Assembly (NCBI RefSeq): GCF_018614615.1
Contig: NZ_JAGGOK010000033.1
Span: 1-50,773, forward strand
Direction of reading: 5' to 3'
DNA: 50,773 nt
Origin: Streptomyces sp. ISL-100
GTDB lineage: Bacteria > Actinomycetota > Actinomycetes > Streptomycetales > Streptomycetaceae
Position 1 is the first letter of the stretch; every line of letters begins with the position of its first letter. The translations under genes and the position numbers were made by a program. Shown here in pieces: positions 1 through 8,348 of this stretch. The notes beneath the pieces are model-generated. The model did not search any database and was not told the origin of the DNA. It saw nothing but the letters and a program-made list of their open reading frames with translations.

Positions 1-149
1 ATGGGCGGCGGGGCGTCAGACATCGTGTGATTCTGTCCGCCGCCGCGCGCCCTGGGTACCGTCTGGAGTATGAGCCCGACGGATGGAGCACGGATGCCTC
101 GCCGACCACTTGACCGCCGCTGGCACCTCGCCGAAAGGGGGGCGCACTG

Positions 150-1379
150 ATGTTGGAAGAAGCGGAGGAAATCGGCCGCCGCGCACGCCGCGCACGGCTC
201 CGTCTCGGCATGCCGCAGGCCGACCTCGCCGCCGCCCTGGGGAAGTCTCAGGGGTGGGTGTCCAAGATGGAGAACGGGCAGATCGAGCTCGACCGCGTCG
301 GCCTGCTCAACTTGGTGGCCGCCGAGCTGCACGTGCACCCCAATGACCTGATCGGCCGCCCGTACAACAGCTCACCGATCGAGAACCAATGGCAGGTGGC
401 CGCATCCTCCATCCTGCGCGAGTTGCGCCGGTACGACCTCGCCCCTGTCTTCAACGGCACTCCGCGGCCGGCTAGCCAACTCTGGGGAGAGACCACCCGC
501 CTACACCGACTGCGCGACGCCGCGGCGAACGTAGCGATCATGAAGGTGCTTCCCGACCTGTTCCGCGAAGCCCGCGCCCTCGCCGAGGTATCGACCGGCC
601 ACGAACGCGAGGAAGCGTTCGCCATCTACGCCGTGTGCTGCAAGTTCGCACATACCTCAGCACACGCCCTCGGTCACCCCGAGTTGGTCGCCATGTCCTG
701 CGAACGGGCCGCGTGGTCAGCTCGCCTGTCCGGCGACTCCGTCATGCCGGCCGTGGCCGACTGGATGCGCGTATGGGACATGTGGGCCACCGCGGATTGG
801 GAGGACGCTATCGCCCTCTCGGACAAGGCCATTCACAGCGTGCAGCAGGGTTACGAGCAGGGCGAGCCGCTCGCGGTCCGCGCATGGGGATCACTGCAAC
901 TGCGCGCGGCCGTATCCGCGGCGCGAGGCAAACGTAAGGCGGAAGCCAAGGACCGCATCAAGCACGCCAAGGCCGCCGCCGGCCGCCTGGGCGAGTACAC
1001 CGGCCCTCCCGTGTACGACCGGCACTCGCTCACGTTCTCGCCCGGCAACGTCCAGATTCACGCAATCAGCGTCGCACTGGAGATGGGCGAGCAGGTCGAG
1101 GCCCTCTCGATAAACCGGCGTACGTCCCCGGGGTTGATCGCGGCCCTACCCAACTCGCGGCAAGGGCATCACCACATGGACCTTGCCCGCGCGTGGCTGT
1201 GGGACGGGAACCGTGACAAGGCGTTGAAGGAGTTGGAGTCAGCCGAGCGCATCGCGCCCCAGCTCATCCGCAACCACCCCATTGCGCGGTCAACCCTGCG
1301 CAGCATCGTCTACGCCGAACGAGCAGCCACCCGAGAGAAGCTACGCCGCATGTCAGACCGCTTTCACCTCGACGGATAA
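150..1379 (+). CDS. XRE-family regulator with C-terminal TPR-like region
   Basis: 409-aa cytoplasmic DNA-binding protein. Residues about 5-62 form an XRE/Cro helix-turn-helix (QADLAAALGKSQGWVSKMEN is the recognition part). The remaining ~340 residues are alpha-helical and resemble the TPR-type sensory domains common in Streptomyces XRE proteins. The ATG at 150 follows a GAAAGGGG ribosome binding site. It is the first of a rightward run ending in a SAH-hydrolase-like gene and a NUDIX gene, and I infer it regulates that run. The ligand is unknown. The 149 bases upstream show no convincing gene. Confidence 0.8.
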   Translation: MLEEAEEIGRRARRARLRLGMPQADLAAALGKSQGWVSKMENGQIELDRVGLLNLVAAELHVHPNDLIGRPYNSSPIENQWQVAASSILRELRRYDLAPVFNGTPRPASQLWGETTRLHRLRDAAANVAIMKVLPDLFREARALAEVSTGHEREEAFAIYAVCCKFAHTSAHALGHPELVAMSCERAAWSARLSGDSVMPAVADWMRVWDMWATADWEDAIALSDKAIHSVQQGYEQGEPLAVRAWGSLQLRAAVSAARGKRKAEAKDRIKHAKAAAGRLGEYTGPPVYDRHSLTFSPGNVQIHAISVALEMGEQVEALSINRRTSPGLIAALPNSRQGHHHMDLARAWLWDGNRDKALKELESAERIAPQLIRNHPIARSTLRSIVYAERAATREKLRRMSDRFHLDG

Positions 1380-1434
1380 GGGTGATATTCCTCCCGTTCA
1401 TATTCGGCTGCTCCCTCCCTCCTAGCTTCGGGGC

Positions 1435-1875
1435 ATGGCCGATCAGACCGCGAAGCAACTTCCCTCGCCCGCCGTCGAGTTAGGCGCAGGATCCCCGTTT
1501 CACCCGCGACTCGGCGACCTCGCCTCTGACCTCGCAAAGGCAGGGCGAATCGGCGTCGTAGTCGCCCTGCCGAGTGAAACCTCGACGTCCTACCACCTGC
1601 GCCCGCCGGGAGGTGGGCCCGAATGGTCGGCCAGGTCCGACGGAACCACCCTGCGCCCCGTACCCGTACCAATCACGCACGTCAGCCCTTCGAAGCGGGA
1701 TGTGATCTACGACCACCGGGCGCAGCAGGCCGCCCTACCGGTCACCGTCCACCACGAGGACGGAGGCACCTCCGAGTCGCTGCTCATCCTCACGCCCGCG
1801 CAAGTCCAGCTCTACCTATTCCAGTTCGAGCAGCTCATCGAGCGCCGCGAAAACGCCCGGAAGGTCGAGCGGTGA
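1435..1875 (+). CDS. Hypothetical protein of the XRE/NUDIX islet
   Basis: 146-aa soluble protein with no domain I recognise. The N-terminal half is Pro/Gly-rich and the end is a charged helix (QFEQLIERRENARKVER). It starts at an ATG 55 bases after the XRE gene, and its stop codon overlaps the GTG of the next gene by 4 bases (GTGA), which suggests translational coupling in one operon. No signal peptide or membrane segment is present. I give no function. Confidence 0.65.
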   Translation: MADQTAKQLPSPAVELGAGSPFHPRLGDLASDLAKAGRIGVVVALPSETSTSYHLRPPGGGPEWSARSDGTTLRPVPVPITHVSPSKRDVIYDHRAQQAALPVTVHHEDGGTSESLLILTPAQVQLYLFQFEQLIERRENARKVER

Positions 1876-2387
1876 GCGCGCCCGCGCTGCTGTACGCCCC
1901 GCCCGGCCCGACGCGCCCGCCCGTCCGGTCCGTCATCGCGTACCGCTGCGAAACGACCGCCCATGACCTCACCGGCGCCTGTGAGGTCATCCTCAGCACA
2001 TACCGCGCGACATCCCCGCGCCTCGCCGCCCGGTGGCTGCGGAGCCAGGCCGGACACCTCGCTCAGCTGCTCTCCCCTCGCCCCGCGGCCCCCTCTTTCC
2101 GCGACGCGCCCTTGTTCACCGTCGGTCCCGACTGCCCGCGCCCCGATCTTGACCTGTTTGCGTGGGCAGAGAACGACAAGGGATTCGAGCAAGCGTTGCG
2201 CATCCTCGCCGCCGGCGCCCCGTACACCCTCGCAGTCAGCGACTACGACGCCCGATACGCGATCTGCGCGTACCCCCTGTATGTCCGCAGGGGCCTTCAG
2301 TTCCCCGCTTCCGCCGGGTGTTCCTCCCCTTCCCCGGCGGAAGTGGGGCGCCACCGCAGACGTGCCGCGCAGCACGCTGCCCGATGA
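1872..2387 (+). CDS. Hypothetical protein, coupled to upstream gene
   Basis: 171-aa protein of unknown function starting at a GTG that overlaps the preceding stop by 4 bases. I chose this start over longer in-frame options because of that coupling. The middle contains an acidic-aromatic stretch (DLDLFAWAENDKGFEQALRI) followed by an alternating tyrosine-rich part (YDARYAICAYPLYVRRG). The Pro/Arg-rich last ~35 residues look less constrained. No known motif is visible. It is part of the same left-hand operon. Confidence 0.55.
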   Translation: MSAPALLYAPPGPTRPPVRSVIAYRCETTAHDLTGACEVILSTYRATSPRLAARWLRSQAGHLAQLLSPRPAAPSFRDAPLFTVGPDCPRPDLDLFAWAENDKGFEQALRILAAGAPYTLAVSDYDARYAICAYPLYVRRGLQFPASAGCSSPSPAEVGRHRRRAAQHAAR

Positions 2388-2484
2388 CTGCCGCCCCTGC
2401 GCTGCACGCGTTCCCCTTCCCCCCAGCGCGGGGGCGGTGCACCACCTGTCCGGAGTCGCACCGCCCAACAAGGGAAGTGAGTCC

Positions 2485-3605
2485 ATGGAACAGTTCGAGC
2501 GCGCACGTCTCGATTCCTACTTCGCGCGCATCGCCCACACGTTCGCCCCGACCGAACCGCCGTCGTCCTTCCTGGTCACACACCTACTGCCCGAACGCCC
2601 CTCGTTCGTTCGGGCGATCGGCACGGCAACCAGGCTCCGCGCCGTCCTGCCCAAACCGAAGTCCATCGACGTCGCCGCCCGCCGGGAGATCGAGAAGACG
2701 ACACAGTGCGACACCCTGTCGCGCGAACTGTTCGAGGACGCCGAGTCCGCCGTCGACTACATCGAGTCCCGCGCCGCCGCCGAGGCCGTCGTACTGTGCG
2801 ACGTGGGCGGGTACTTCGCCCCCACGCTCGATGCTCTGTGCGACCGCTTTCCGGCCGAATCCTGGGCGTCGTCGAGGACACGGAGAACGGGCACAAGCGG
2901 TATGCCGAGCGGGACAAACTCCCCTGCCCCGTCGTCTCCGTCGCCCGATCGCCGCTGAAAGATCCCGAGGACTTCCTCGTTGGTCAGTCGGTCGTGTTCT
3001 CCACCGAGGCACTCATGCGGAGTCGAGGCGACATCCTGCACGGGCGGCCCGCGCTGGTGATCGGTTTCGGCAAGCTGGGATCCAGCATCGCCCGCCTACT
3101 GCACGCGAAGGGCGTACAGATCACCGTGCACGACGTTGACCCCGTTCGGCAGACACAAGCCCTCTCACAGGGCTTCACAGTGGCCCGCGACCGCGACGCC
3201 GCCCTGCACGGCGCCGGCCTGGTTCTGTGCGCCACCGGCGCCGTGTCCCTCCGAGGCGAGGACTTTTCCAGCCTGCGGAACGGCGCCTACGTCGCCACCG
3301 TCACGAGCAGCGAGGACGAACTCGACCTCGACGCCCTACCGGGGGTCTACCAGCGGACGCCCCAAGGGGAGCACGTCACCAGGTACGCCACGACCGGGCA
3401 CTACTTCTATCTGCTCAACGGCGGCAACGCCGTCAACTTCCTGCACGGCGCGTCAGTCGGCCCGTTCATCTTCCTCGTGCAGGCCGAGATACTCGCCGGC
3501 GTCCGAATGCTCACCCGCGGCGACCTCGGACACGGTATGCACGACGTAGACGCCGCCGACCGGGCGACCATCGCCGCAACGTGGCTCAACTACTTCAACC
3601 GCTAG
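2485..3605 (+). pseudogene. Adenosylhomocysteinase-like protein, frameshifted
   Basis: S-adenosylhomocysteine-hydrolase-like NAD-binding protein split by a frameshift. The ATG at 2485 has a strong AAGGGAAG site. The first ~122 codons run in one frame to about 2850, and the rest (VVEDTENGHKRY, then a GFGKLGSS Rossmann loop) continues one base back, as if one base were missing near 2848-2858. Joined, it would be about 373 aa, shorter than the usual 430-480. The region matching the family's catalytic Lys/Asp segment (LKDPEDFLVG) lacks the expected lysine, so hydrolase activity is doubtful even if intact. A sequencing error, a true mutation or recoding are all possible; no classical slippery heptamer is visible. 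Confidence 0.7.
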
Positions 3606-3618
3606 GAGACAGGACCCC

Positions 3619-4164
3619 ATGCCGATCACGGCACAGCATGTGCGCGAGACCCTCGACGCCTACCTCGCCAATCACCCGGATGAAAAGACCAGCCTGTCCG
3701 TCCTCTCCGAGGTACTCGACGAGGCCGGCGACTCGATCGCCTCGCGTAAGGAGTTCCGCGGACACGTCACGGCCGGGGCCGCCCTACTTCGTCCCGACGG
3801 CCGCGTGCTCACCATCGAACACCGCGCCCTGCGTAAGTGGCTGCTGCCCGGCGGACACGTCGAGGAGAGCGACACGACCCTGCTCGACGCCGCCATGCGG
3901 GAACTTGCCGAGGAGACCGGAATCAGCCCGGACCAGGTCGAGCCCGACAGCGGCGTACCGCTCCACATCGACGCTCACCCAATCCCGGCGAACGATGCCA
4001 AGGGGGAGCAGGCACACCAGCACTTTGACTTTCGGTACCTGTTCCGCACGACGGTCGACCTGGTCGAGCTGCAAGAGGAAGAGGTCACGGCCTACTCGTG
4101 GCAGTTCGCCGACATGCTGACCGCCGAGCCTCTGCGGTCACGGGTGATGGCCGCAGGGCGGTAA
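3619..4164 (+). CDS. NUDIX hydrolase
   Basis: 181-aa NUDIX-family hydrolase expected to cleave a nucleoside diphosphate linked to another group. The Nudix box lies at about residues 77-101 (GGHVEESD ... RELAEETGI). It keeps the REL-EE-TG metal-binding core, with Asp for the first Glu and one extra residue, a variant common in streptomycete NUDIX proteins. It starts 13 bases after the SAH-hydrolase-like gene. The Pif immunity factor of the Streptomyces element pSAM2 also carries a NUDIX motif, so a role in element immunity or nucleotide signalling is a reasonable inference, not shown here. Confidence 0.85.
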   Translation: MPITAQHVRETLDAYLANHPDEKTSLSVLSEVLDEAGDSIASRKEFRGHVTAGAALLRPDGRVLTIEHRALRKWLLPGGHVEESDTTLLDAAMRELAEETGISPDQVEPDSGVPLHIDAHPIPANDAKGEQAHQHFDFRYLFRTTVDLVELQEEEVTAYSWQFADMLTAEPLRSRVMAAGR

Positions 4165-4302
4165 TTATTGCCCAAGGTCGAGCTACCTATACGGGCCGGG
4201 GCTCCGGTTGTCCGCTTCCCCGTGGCGGATGCCGGGGCCTCTCCATGCATGGGACGCCCCCGCCGGTCGGGAGTACGGCGAGGACGCCCGGTCGGGGGCA
4301 GG

Positions 4303-4977
4303 CTAGGCAGCGTGGTGGCGCAGCGTGTCGGCAAGGGCGGGCACAGCCTCGGTCACCTGCTCGCCAACCACCAGGGCGGACGGCATCGCGTCTCGCAACT
4401 CGCTGAGCTGCTCGGAGGAGAGCCCCAAGGCGAGGGCGGCGGCGAGCACGTAGCCGGGGCGCACCGACCGGACCCGCAGCAACGGGTCATACAAGATGAC
4501 CGCCTCGCGGCCCCCTCGCACGCCGTACCGGTGGCGGATTTCGCCCGGGTCGATGCCGGCCGCGGCGAGCTCCGTCTCGACCTGCACCAGGCTGTCCCCC
4601 ATGGCGGCGATGCGGTCGCGGCGGGTGTGGGCGAGGCGGGCGAGGATGCCGGCGGCATCGGCCACGGCCCGCACCGCGGCGACGAGTTCGGCCGGGTCGT
4701 CGGTCTCGACCAGGGCGCGGGCGTCGGCAGTGACCAGTTCGGCCCGCTGGTGCCGGTCCTGCTCCGCGGCGGCGTCCAGCTTGCGGCGCGCTGCGGAGAT
4801 CCGCAGGTCGGCGAACTCGGCGAGCTCGCGCGCGGCAGTGAGGTCCTTCGGCTGCACGCTCTCGTCGCCGGAGCGCACCTTCTCAGCGAGGGCGGCGGCG
4901 AGCTGCTCGGCCTCACTCTTCTCAGCCTCGGCGGCGGCGAGCTGCTCGCGTGCCTGCTCGGGAGTCTGGGTCTTCAC
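4303..4977 (-). CDS. Coiled-coil hypothetical protein of mobile element
   Basis: 224-aa protein whose first ~95 residues are Ala/Glu-rich with coiled-coil character (AAAEAEKSEAEQLAAALAEK). The C-terminal half is more globular (GREAVILYDPLLRVRSVRPG). The GTG start overlaps the stop of the upstream 48-aa gene by 4 bases. It is the last gene of the leftward element operon and converges on the NUDIX gene. The 138-base gap between them contains only imperfect GC-rich inverted repeats. Function unknown; it is not recognisable as a capsid, terminase or transfer protein. Confidence 0.65.
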   Translation of the reverse strand: MKTQTPEQAREQLAAAEAEKSEAEQLAAALAEKVRSGDESVQPKDLTAARELAEFADLRISAARRKLDAAAEQDRHQRAELVTADARALVETDDPAELVAAVRAVADAAGILARLAHTRRDRIAAMGDSLVQVETELAAAGIDPGEIRHRYGVRGGREAVILYDPLLRVRSVRPGYVLAAALALGLSSEQLSELRDAMPSALVVGEQVTEAVPALADTLRHHAA

Positions 4978-5120
4978 TGGGTCTCCTCGTCCTCGTCGGC
5001 GAGCTGGTCGCGCCGCTGAATGCTCATGTCGTGCGCGACGGCAGCCCGTAGCGCGGGGTCCTGTGCAGGCTGCTGGCCCTGCTCGTAGCGGCGGCTGATG
5101 GCCGCGTGTAGCTCTGTCAT
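4974..5120 (-). CDS. Small hypothetical protein (48 aa)
   Basis: 48-aa charged protein (MTELHAAISRRYEQG..., ending DEDEETQ). Both boundaries are set by 4-base overlaps: its ATG with the stop of the upstream HTH gene (ATGA) and its stop with the next GTG (GTGA). This arrangement is the main evidence that it is real. No motif is recognised. Confidence 0.55.
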   Translation of the reverse strand: MTELHAAISRRYEQGQQPAQDPALRAAVAHDMSIQRRDQLADEDEETQ

Positions 5121-5620
5121 GGTGCGGTGGCTCCTCTGCCGTGGCGGAATTCGTCGAGGGCGGCGCGGCCGACTGCCCACGTACGTGCACCAATGCGCGT
5201 AGCGGGCAATCGGCCGGACCGGATCAACCCCCGGATGTGCCGAGGCGAACAGCCCATGACCTGTGCTGCCTCAGTTACTGACACGGTGGCACCGTCGGTG
5301 GGCTCACTTCCGGTAGCGGAAGAATCGAACGGCGCGGTAGCGGAATCGAACGAGGGGGCAGCACGGCTGGCCTCGGCCTGCTGCGCGGCGTCGTGCAGGG
5401 CGAACAGGATGCGGCGGACAGTCGGCGACGGGTGCCCGCCGTTCGCCCTTACCTGCGCGTCGAGATCGCGCACCAGGGCCCGGAGTACCTCGCTCGCGAC
5501 GGCGGCCGGAATGACGACGGCTCCGTCTTCGCGCATGAGCGAGTGAGGCGGCGCGGTCGCCGCCGGGGTGGGAATCCTACGGATTTGATATCCGGTGGTG
5601 GTTGCATCGCTGCTGGTCAC
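5117..5620 (-). CDS. HTH (excisionase/MerR-type) DNA-binding protein
   Basis: 167-aa protein with a C-terminal winged helix-turn-helix of the HTH_17/excisionase type at about residues 112-160 (VTEAAQVMGCSPRHIRGLIR, then RIGARTWAV). The N-terminal ~105 residues are a separate region of unknown function. The GTG at 5620 gives the longest product but lacks a clear ribosome binding site, and an ATG inside (start of MREDGAVVIP) is an alternative. It is the first of three overlapping genes and could be a recombination directionality factor or a regulator. A better candidate excisionase lies next to the integrase. Confidence 0.6.
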   Translation of the reverse strand: MTSSDATTTGYQIRRIPTPAATAPPHSLMREDGAVVIPAAVASEVLRALVRDLDAQVRANGGHPSPTVRRILFALHDAAQQAEASRAAPSFDSATAPFDSSATGSEPTDGATVSVTEAAQVMGCSPRHIRGLIRSGRLPATRIGARTWAVGRAALDEFRHGRGATAP

Positions 5621-5655
5621 AAGGGGGGGTGATCACGTCGCTGTCACGGGTCCGG

Positions 5656-6018
5656 CTAGTCATCGGCACGCCCGGCGCGGGTGGTGGGTGCGGGGCGGAG
5701 GGTGATTCCCGCGCGGCGGGCGAGGCGGTCCAACTTCGCCTGCTCGCGCTCCATTGCTCCGCGGTGGCCGGCAGAGCTGCCCTCGGCTTGGCTCGCCTGA
5801 GCGGTGAGCCGTTCGAGCGCCTCGACGGCTTCCGCGATGATCGGCGCGAGCTTGGCAGCGGTGGCGGGGTCCTTCGCGCCCTCGCGCGCGAGGCGGGCCA
5901 CGGCCCGGCGGAACCGCATGTTCACTGCGTCGAGCTGCTCGCGGCCCGGATAGCCGCGGTGGCGTCGGATGAATGGCTCGGCAGGAGTGTCAGGCAAGGG
6001 GGTGTTCCTCTCGTACAT
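5656..6018 (-). CDS. Hypothetical Arg/Glu-rich protein of mobile element
   Basis: 120-aa basic, helical protein (MYERNTPLPDTPAEPF..., with AVARLAREGAKDPATAAKL and AMEREQAKLDRLARRAGI). The ATG at 6018 was chosen because the reading frame upstream runs into the repeat array and encodes only low-complexity Pro/Arg sequence. No ribosome binding site is obvious. Its ~320-base upstream region carries the heptamer repeats, so its expression may be tied to that region. Function unknown. Confidence 0.5.
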   Translation of the reverse strand: MYERNTPLPDTPAEPFIRRHRGYPGREQLDAVNMRFRRAVARLAREGAKDPATAAKLAPIIAEAVEALERLTAQASQAEGSSAGHRGAMEREQAKLDRLARRAGITLRPAPTTRAGRADD

Positions 6019-6178
6019 GTGCGCGCGCCTGCGCGCGGGACGGCCCGCGACCGGTCGCGGACGGGGTGGTTCGTTCCCCGTGCGAGGCCGACTCGGCCCA
6101 TCGCCGGGTGCGCCGGCGCACGAATTTCCATGGCGCCGCTCCGGTTCGGTGCGGATATCCGGGGGTGAGGGTTCCGAC

Positions 6179-6224
6179 CTGTCCCCACTGTCCCCACCTA
6201 AAGGTGTGGGGACAGTGGGGACAG
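6179..6224. repeat. Perfect 19-bp inverted repeat inside heptamer array
   Basis: Arms 6179-6197 and 6206-6224 are perfectly complementary around an 8-base loop (CTAAAGGT), and each arm holds two heptamers. It could extrude as a cruciform or form an RNA hairpin. There is no T-run after it, which argues against a simple intrinsic terminator. Confidence 0.7.
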
Positions 6225-6381
6225 TTCGTCTCGGGGTACCCCTGTCCCGACCTGTCCCGAAACTGTCCGGGACAGGTCTGACCAGGGGTTTTCCCTGCCC
6301 TGTCCCCAAACTGCGGGACAGGTGGTTTGCCCGTAATCACCTGTCCCGTCCCTGCGAGCTTTCGAGGGTGCTCGGGGACAG
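6179..6381. repeat. CTGTCCC heptamer array, candidate replication origin
   Basis: I count eleven exact copies of CTGTCCC or its complement. Forward copies start at 6179, 6188, 6242, 6252, 6300 and 6341; reverse copies GGGACAG start at 6209, 6218, 6269, 6315 and 6375. One CTGTCCG variant at 6263 forms a 13-base palindrome with the reverse copy at 6269. The two right-most copies lie inside the 3' end of the RepA-like gene. Iterons beside a primase and helicase pair are typical of replication origins. This function is inferred from pattern and position only. Confidence 0.6.
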
Positions 6382-7470
6382 GTAATCCGGGGCGTTTATC
6401 CGGTTCTTCCGGTGCTTCGCCACGTCGGAAAGAAGTTCATTTCTCGCGGGGATTCCGAGGCGGGCGCACTCGGTCCGCAGGCGCTCCCGTCCGACCGCGG
6501 CGGGCACTCCGGCGGCGTCGAGTGCGGCGGCGATCTCTTCGACGCGGCTCTGATGACTGGTACGCCCCTGCGCCTGGGCGACCTGGTCGAGCTTGACCAG
6601 CACGACGGAAGTGACAGGGCTCCCGTCTTCCTTCGCCTCACCGTCGATGACGATTTGGTGCAGCCCGAACGCGATGTCGGCGAGCTCTTCGTCATCCTTC
6701 TGCTTGCCGGTCTTGAGCGTCACGACGGTGTCGGCGAGGTCGGTTCCGGTACGGGTGATGCCGAGCTCGGTCTGTAGGGCGCCCTTTACGGCGGTGGCGC
6801 CGCGGCTGCGTTCTCCGTCGTGGCCGGTGTGGTGCACGAGCAGCAGGCAGGCGCCGCAGGCTGCGCGTAGGCGTTCCATCTGGTGAACGAACTTGCCCAT
6901 CTCGGTGTTGGAGTTCTCTTCGACGCCAACGGTTACGCGGGCTTGGGTATCGACGATGACGAGAGCGGGTTCGAGGCGGCGGCATACCTCGACGAGTACG
7001 AGCCATTCGGGGTCGGCTGCCTGCACGGGACGGGGGAGGAATTTGACGCCTGCCATGCGCCGGCCGTGGTGCTGCTCCCATGCCCGGACGCGCTTACGGA
7101 TTCCTCGGATGCCCTCGGCCACGAGGTACAGGACGGGGCCTTGGGTGGTCTTCTGCCCGTGCCATGGGATGCCAGTGGCGACGCACGCCGCAAAGTCGAG
7201 CGTCATGAATGACTTGAAGGTCCCGGACGGGCCGTAGATCCGGGCGAGGGTGTCGCGGAACAGGACGTCGGCGATGACGGGTTCGAGTGCCTGGATGTTG
7301 TCGAGGGCGTCGGTATCGAGCAGCTCGGCGCACATGGTCGCGACGCGCTGCTCGAAGTGCTCTTCGGACGTCTGCCCGGTCTGGTCGTCCTCGGGCTGCT
7401 GCTTGGCCTTGGCTGCGTAGGCAGGCGAGAGCTGGGCGAGGATGCCGTCGATGTCGACGGGGGCGGTCAC
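6337..7470 (-). CDS. RepA-like hexameric ATPase/helicase (AAA_25)
   Basis: 377-aa RecA-fold ATPase, probably a replicative helicase or loader for the element. The P-loop GPSGTFKS lies at about residues 90-97, a Walker B strand (ALVIVDT) follows, and LLLVHHTGHDGERSRG matches the sensor/RecA-like segment of AAA_25/RepA proteins. The C-terminal ~80 residues resemble a winged-helix domain. The GTG start overlaps the primase stop by 4 bases (GTGA), so the two are coupled. The last codons contain two of the heptamer repeats. Confidence 0.8.
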   Translation of the reverse strand: MTAPVDIDGILAQLSPAYAAKAKQQPEDDQTGQTSEEHFEQRVATMCAELLDTDALDNIQALEPVIADVLFRDTLARIYGPSGTFKSFMTLDFAACVATGIPWHGQKTTQGPVLYLVAEGIRGIRKRVRAWEQHHGRRMAGVKFLPRPVQAADPEWLVLVEVCRRLEPALVIVDTQARVTVGVEENSNTEMGKFVHQMERLRAACGACLLLVHHTGHDGERSRGATAVKGALQTELGITRTGTDLADTVVTLKTGKQKDDEELADIAFGLHQIVIDGEAKEDGSPVTSVVLVKLDQVAQAQGRTSHQSRVEEIAAALDAAGVPAAVGRERLRTECARLGIPARNELLSDVAKHRKNRINAPDYLSPSTLESSQGRDR

Positions 7471-8348
7471 GCGGTCACGCTCCGGGGGTTGCTGGTGCCG
7501 GCGCGCAGGCCGGATGTGACGGTGGCCTGTACTTCGGCGGCGGTGAGGCCGAGGCCCTGCCCGGCGGCGAGCAGGGCCTCGACGGCGTGCCGCGGGTCGA
7601 GGCGTCCCGCCCCGGCGAGGGTGCCGAGTGAGAATGCGGCGCGGTGCAGGGTGTCGTTGCGGGTGCCCGGTTGAGCGTCGAGGACGTTCTGTAGCTCGGC
7701 GCGGAGCGCTGCTGCTCCGTAGCCGGTGGCATCGCGTACGGCTCGGGGCATGACCGGTCGGGGCAGTGCCACGGGCCGGGGTGCAGCGAGGTCGAGCAGC
7801 CATCGGGGAAGGGGGACCGGTTCGGCGTCTGCCGGTGAGGTGAGCCACGTGTACGGCTTGCCCGCGGCAGTCGACGGCGGAGCGACTACGTAGCCACCCG
7901 CGGCCCGCACGTCGACCTTCCATCCAACCTTTGAGGCGGAGTTGCGTACCTCCCGCTCGGGGGCGCGGTGGTAGATGTGCAGCCCGCCGGATCCAGTGCG
8001 GGCGATGGGGGTGGTTCCGAACGGGAAGCGGTCGCCATGCGCTTCGTAGAGGACGGCGAGCACGTCCTCGCCGCCGAGGATGCCCGGTACGGGCGTGGGG
8101 TCTCCCTTCGCGGTGTCGAGGTCGACGACGACCAGGCCGGACGGCCCGGTGGCAATGCCGACACCGAAGGGTCCGGCTTCCCAGCATCGGCGGATACGGG
8201 CGGCGTCGATGGTGGCGCGCTGCTCCCACGCCGAGACGACCGGGCGCTTGTCGTTGGGACGGAGGGGAAAGACATACAGGCCGCGCCCGGCAAGGTCGAG
8301 GACTTCCTCGACGGCTCGCCGGGCGGGCTTGGTGCTGGGCATGGTCAC
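7467..8348 (-). CDS. Bifunctional DNA primase/polymerase (prim-pol)
   Basis: 293-aa archaeo-eukaryotic-type primase-polymerase, expected to prime and possibly copy element DNA. Catalytic acidic motif VVDLDT lies at about residues 74-79, and the His motif TGSGGLHIYH and YVVAPPS follow in the expected order. The C-terminal ~80 residues are helical. The GTG at 8348 overlaps the preceding stop (GTGA); an ATG six bases further in is the alternative. A prim-pol replication protein is one of the known replicon types of actinomycete integrative elements. Confidence 0.85.
   Translation of the reverse strand: MTMPSTKPARRAVEEVLDLAGRGLYVFPLRPNDKRPVVSAWEQRATIDAARIRRCWEAGPFGVGIATGPSGLVVVDLDTAKGDPTPVPGILGGEDVLAVLYEAHGDRFPFGTTPIARTGSGGLHIYHRAPEREVRNSASKVGWKVDVRAAGGYVVAPPSTAAGKPYTWLTSPADAEPVPLPRWLLDLAAPRPVALPRPVMPRAVRDATGYGAAALRAELQNVLDAQPGTRNDTLHRAAFSLGTLAGAGRLDPRHAVEALLAAGQGLGLTAAEVQATVTSGLRAGTSNPRSVTA

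Noticed and set aside
2384..3139. Frame starting ATGACTGCC with a CTTCPESH zinc-like motif
   Set aside because: It starts with an ATGA overlap, which made it tempting, but beyond ~30 codons it runs out of frame through the SAHH-like gene as Ser/Pro/Arg-rich sequence. A short frameshifted mini-gene cannot be excluded.
4165..4302. Terminator between the converging NUDIX and coiled-coil genes
   Set aside because: Only imperfect GC-rich inverted repeats with long loops and no T-run; not strong enough to list.
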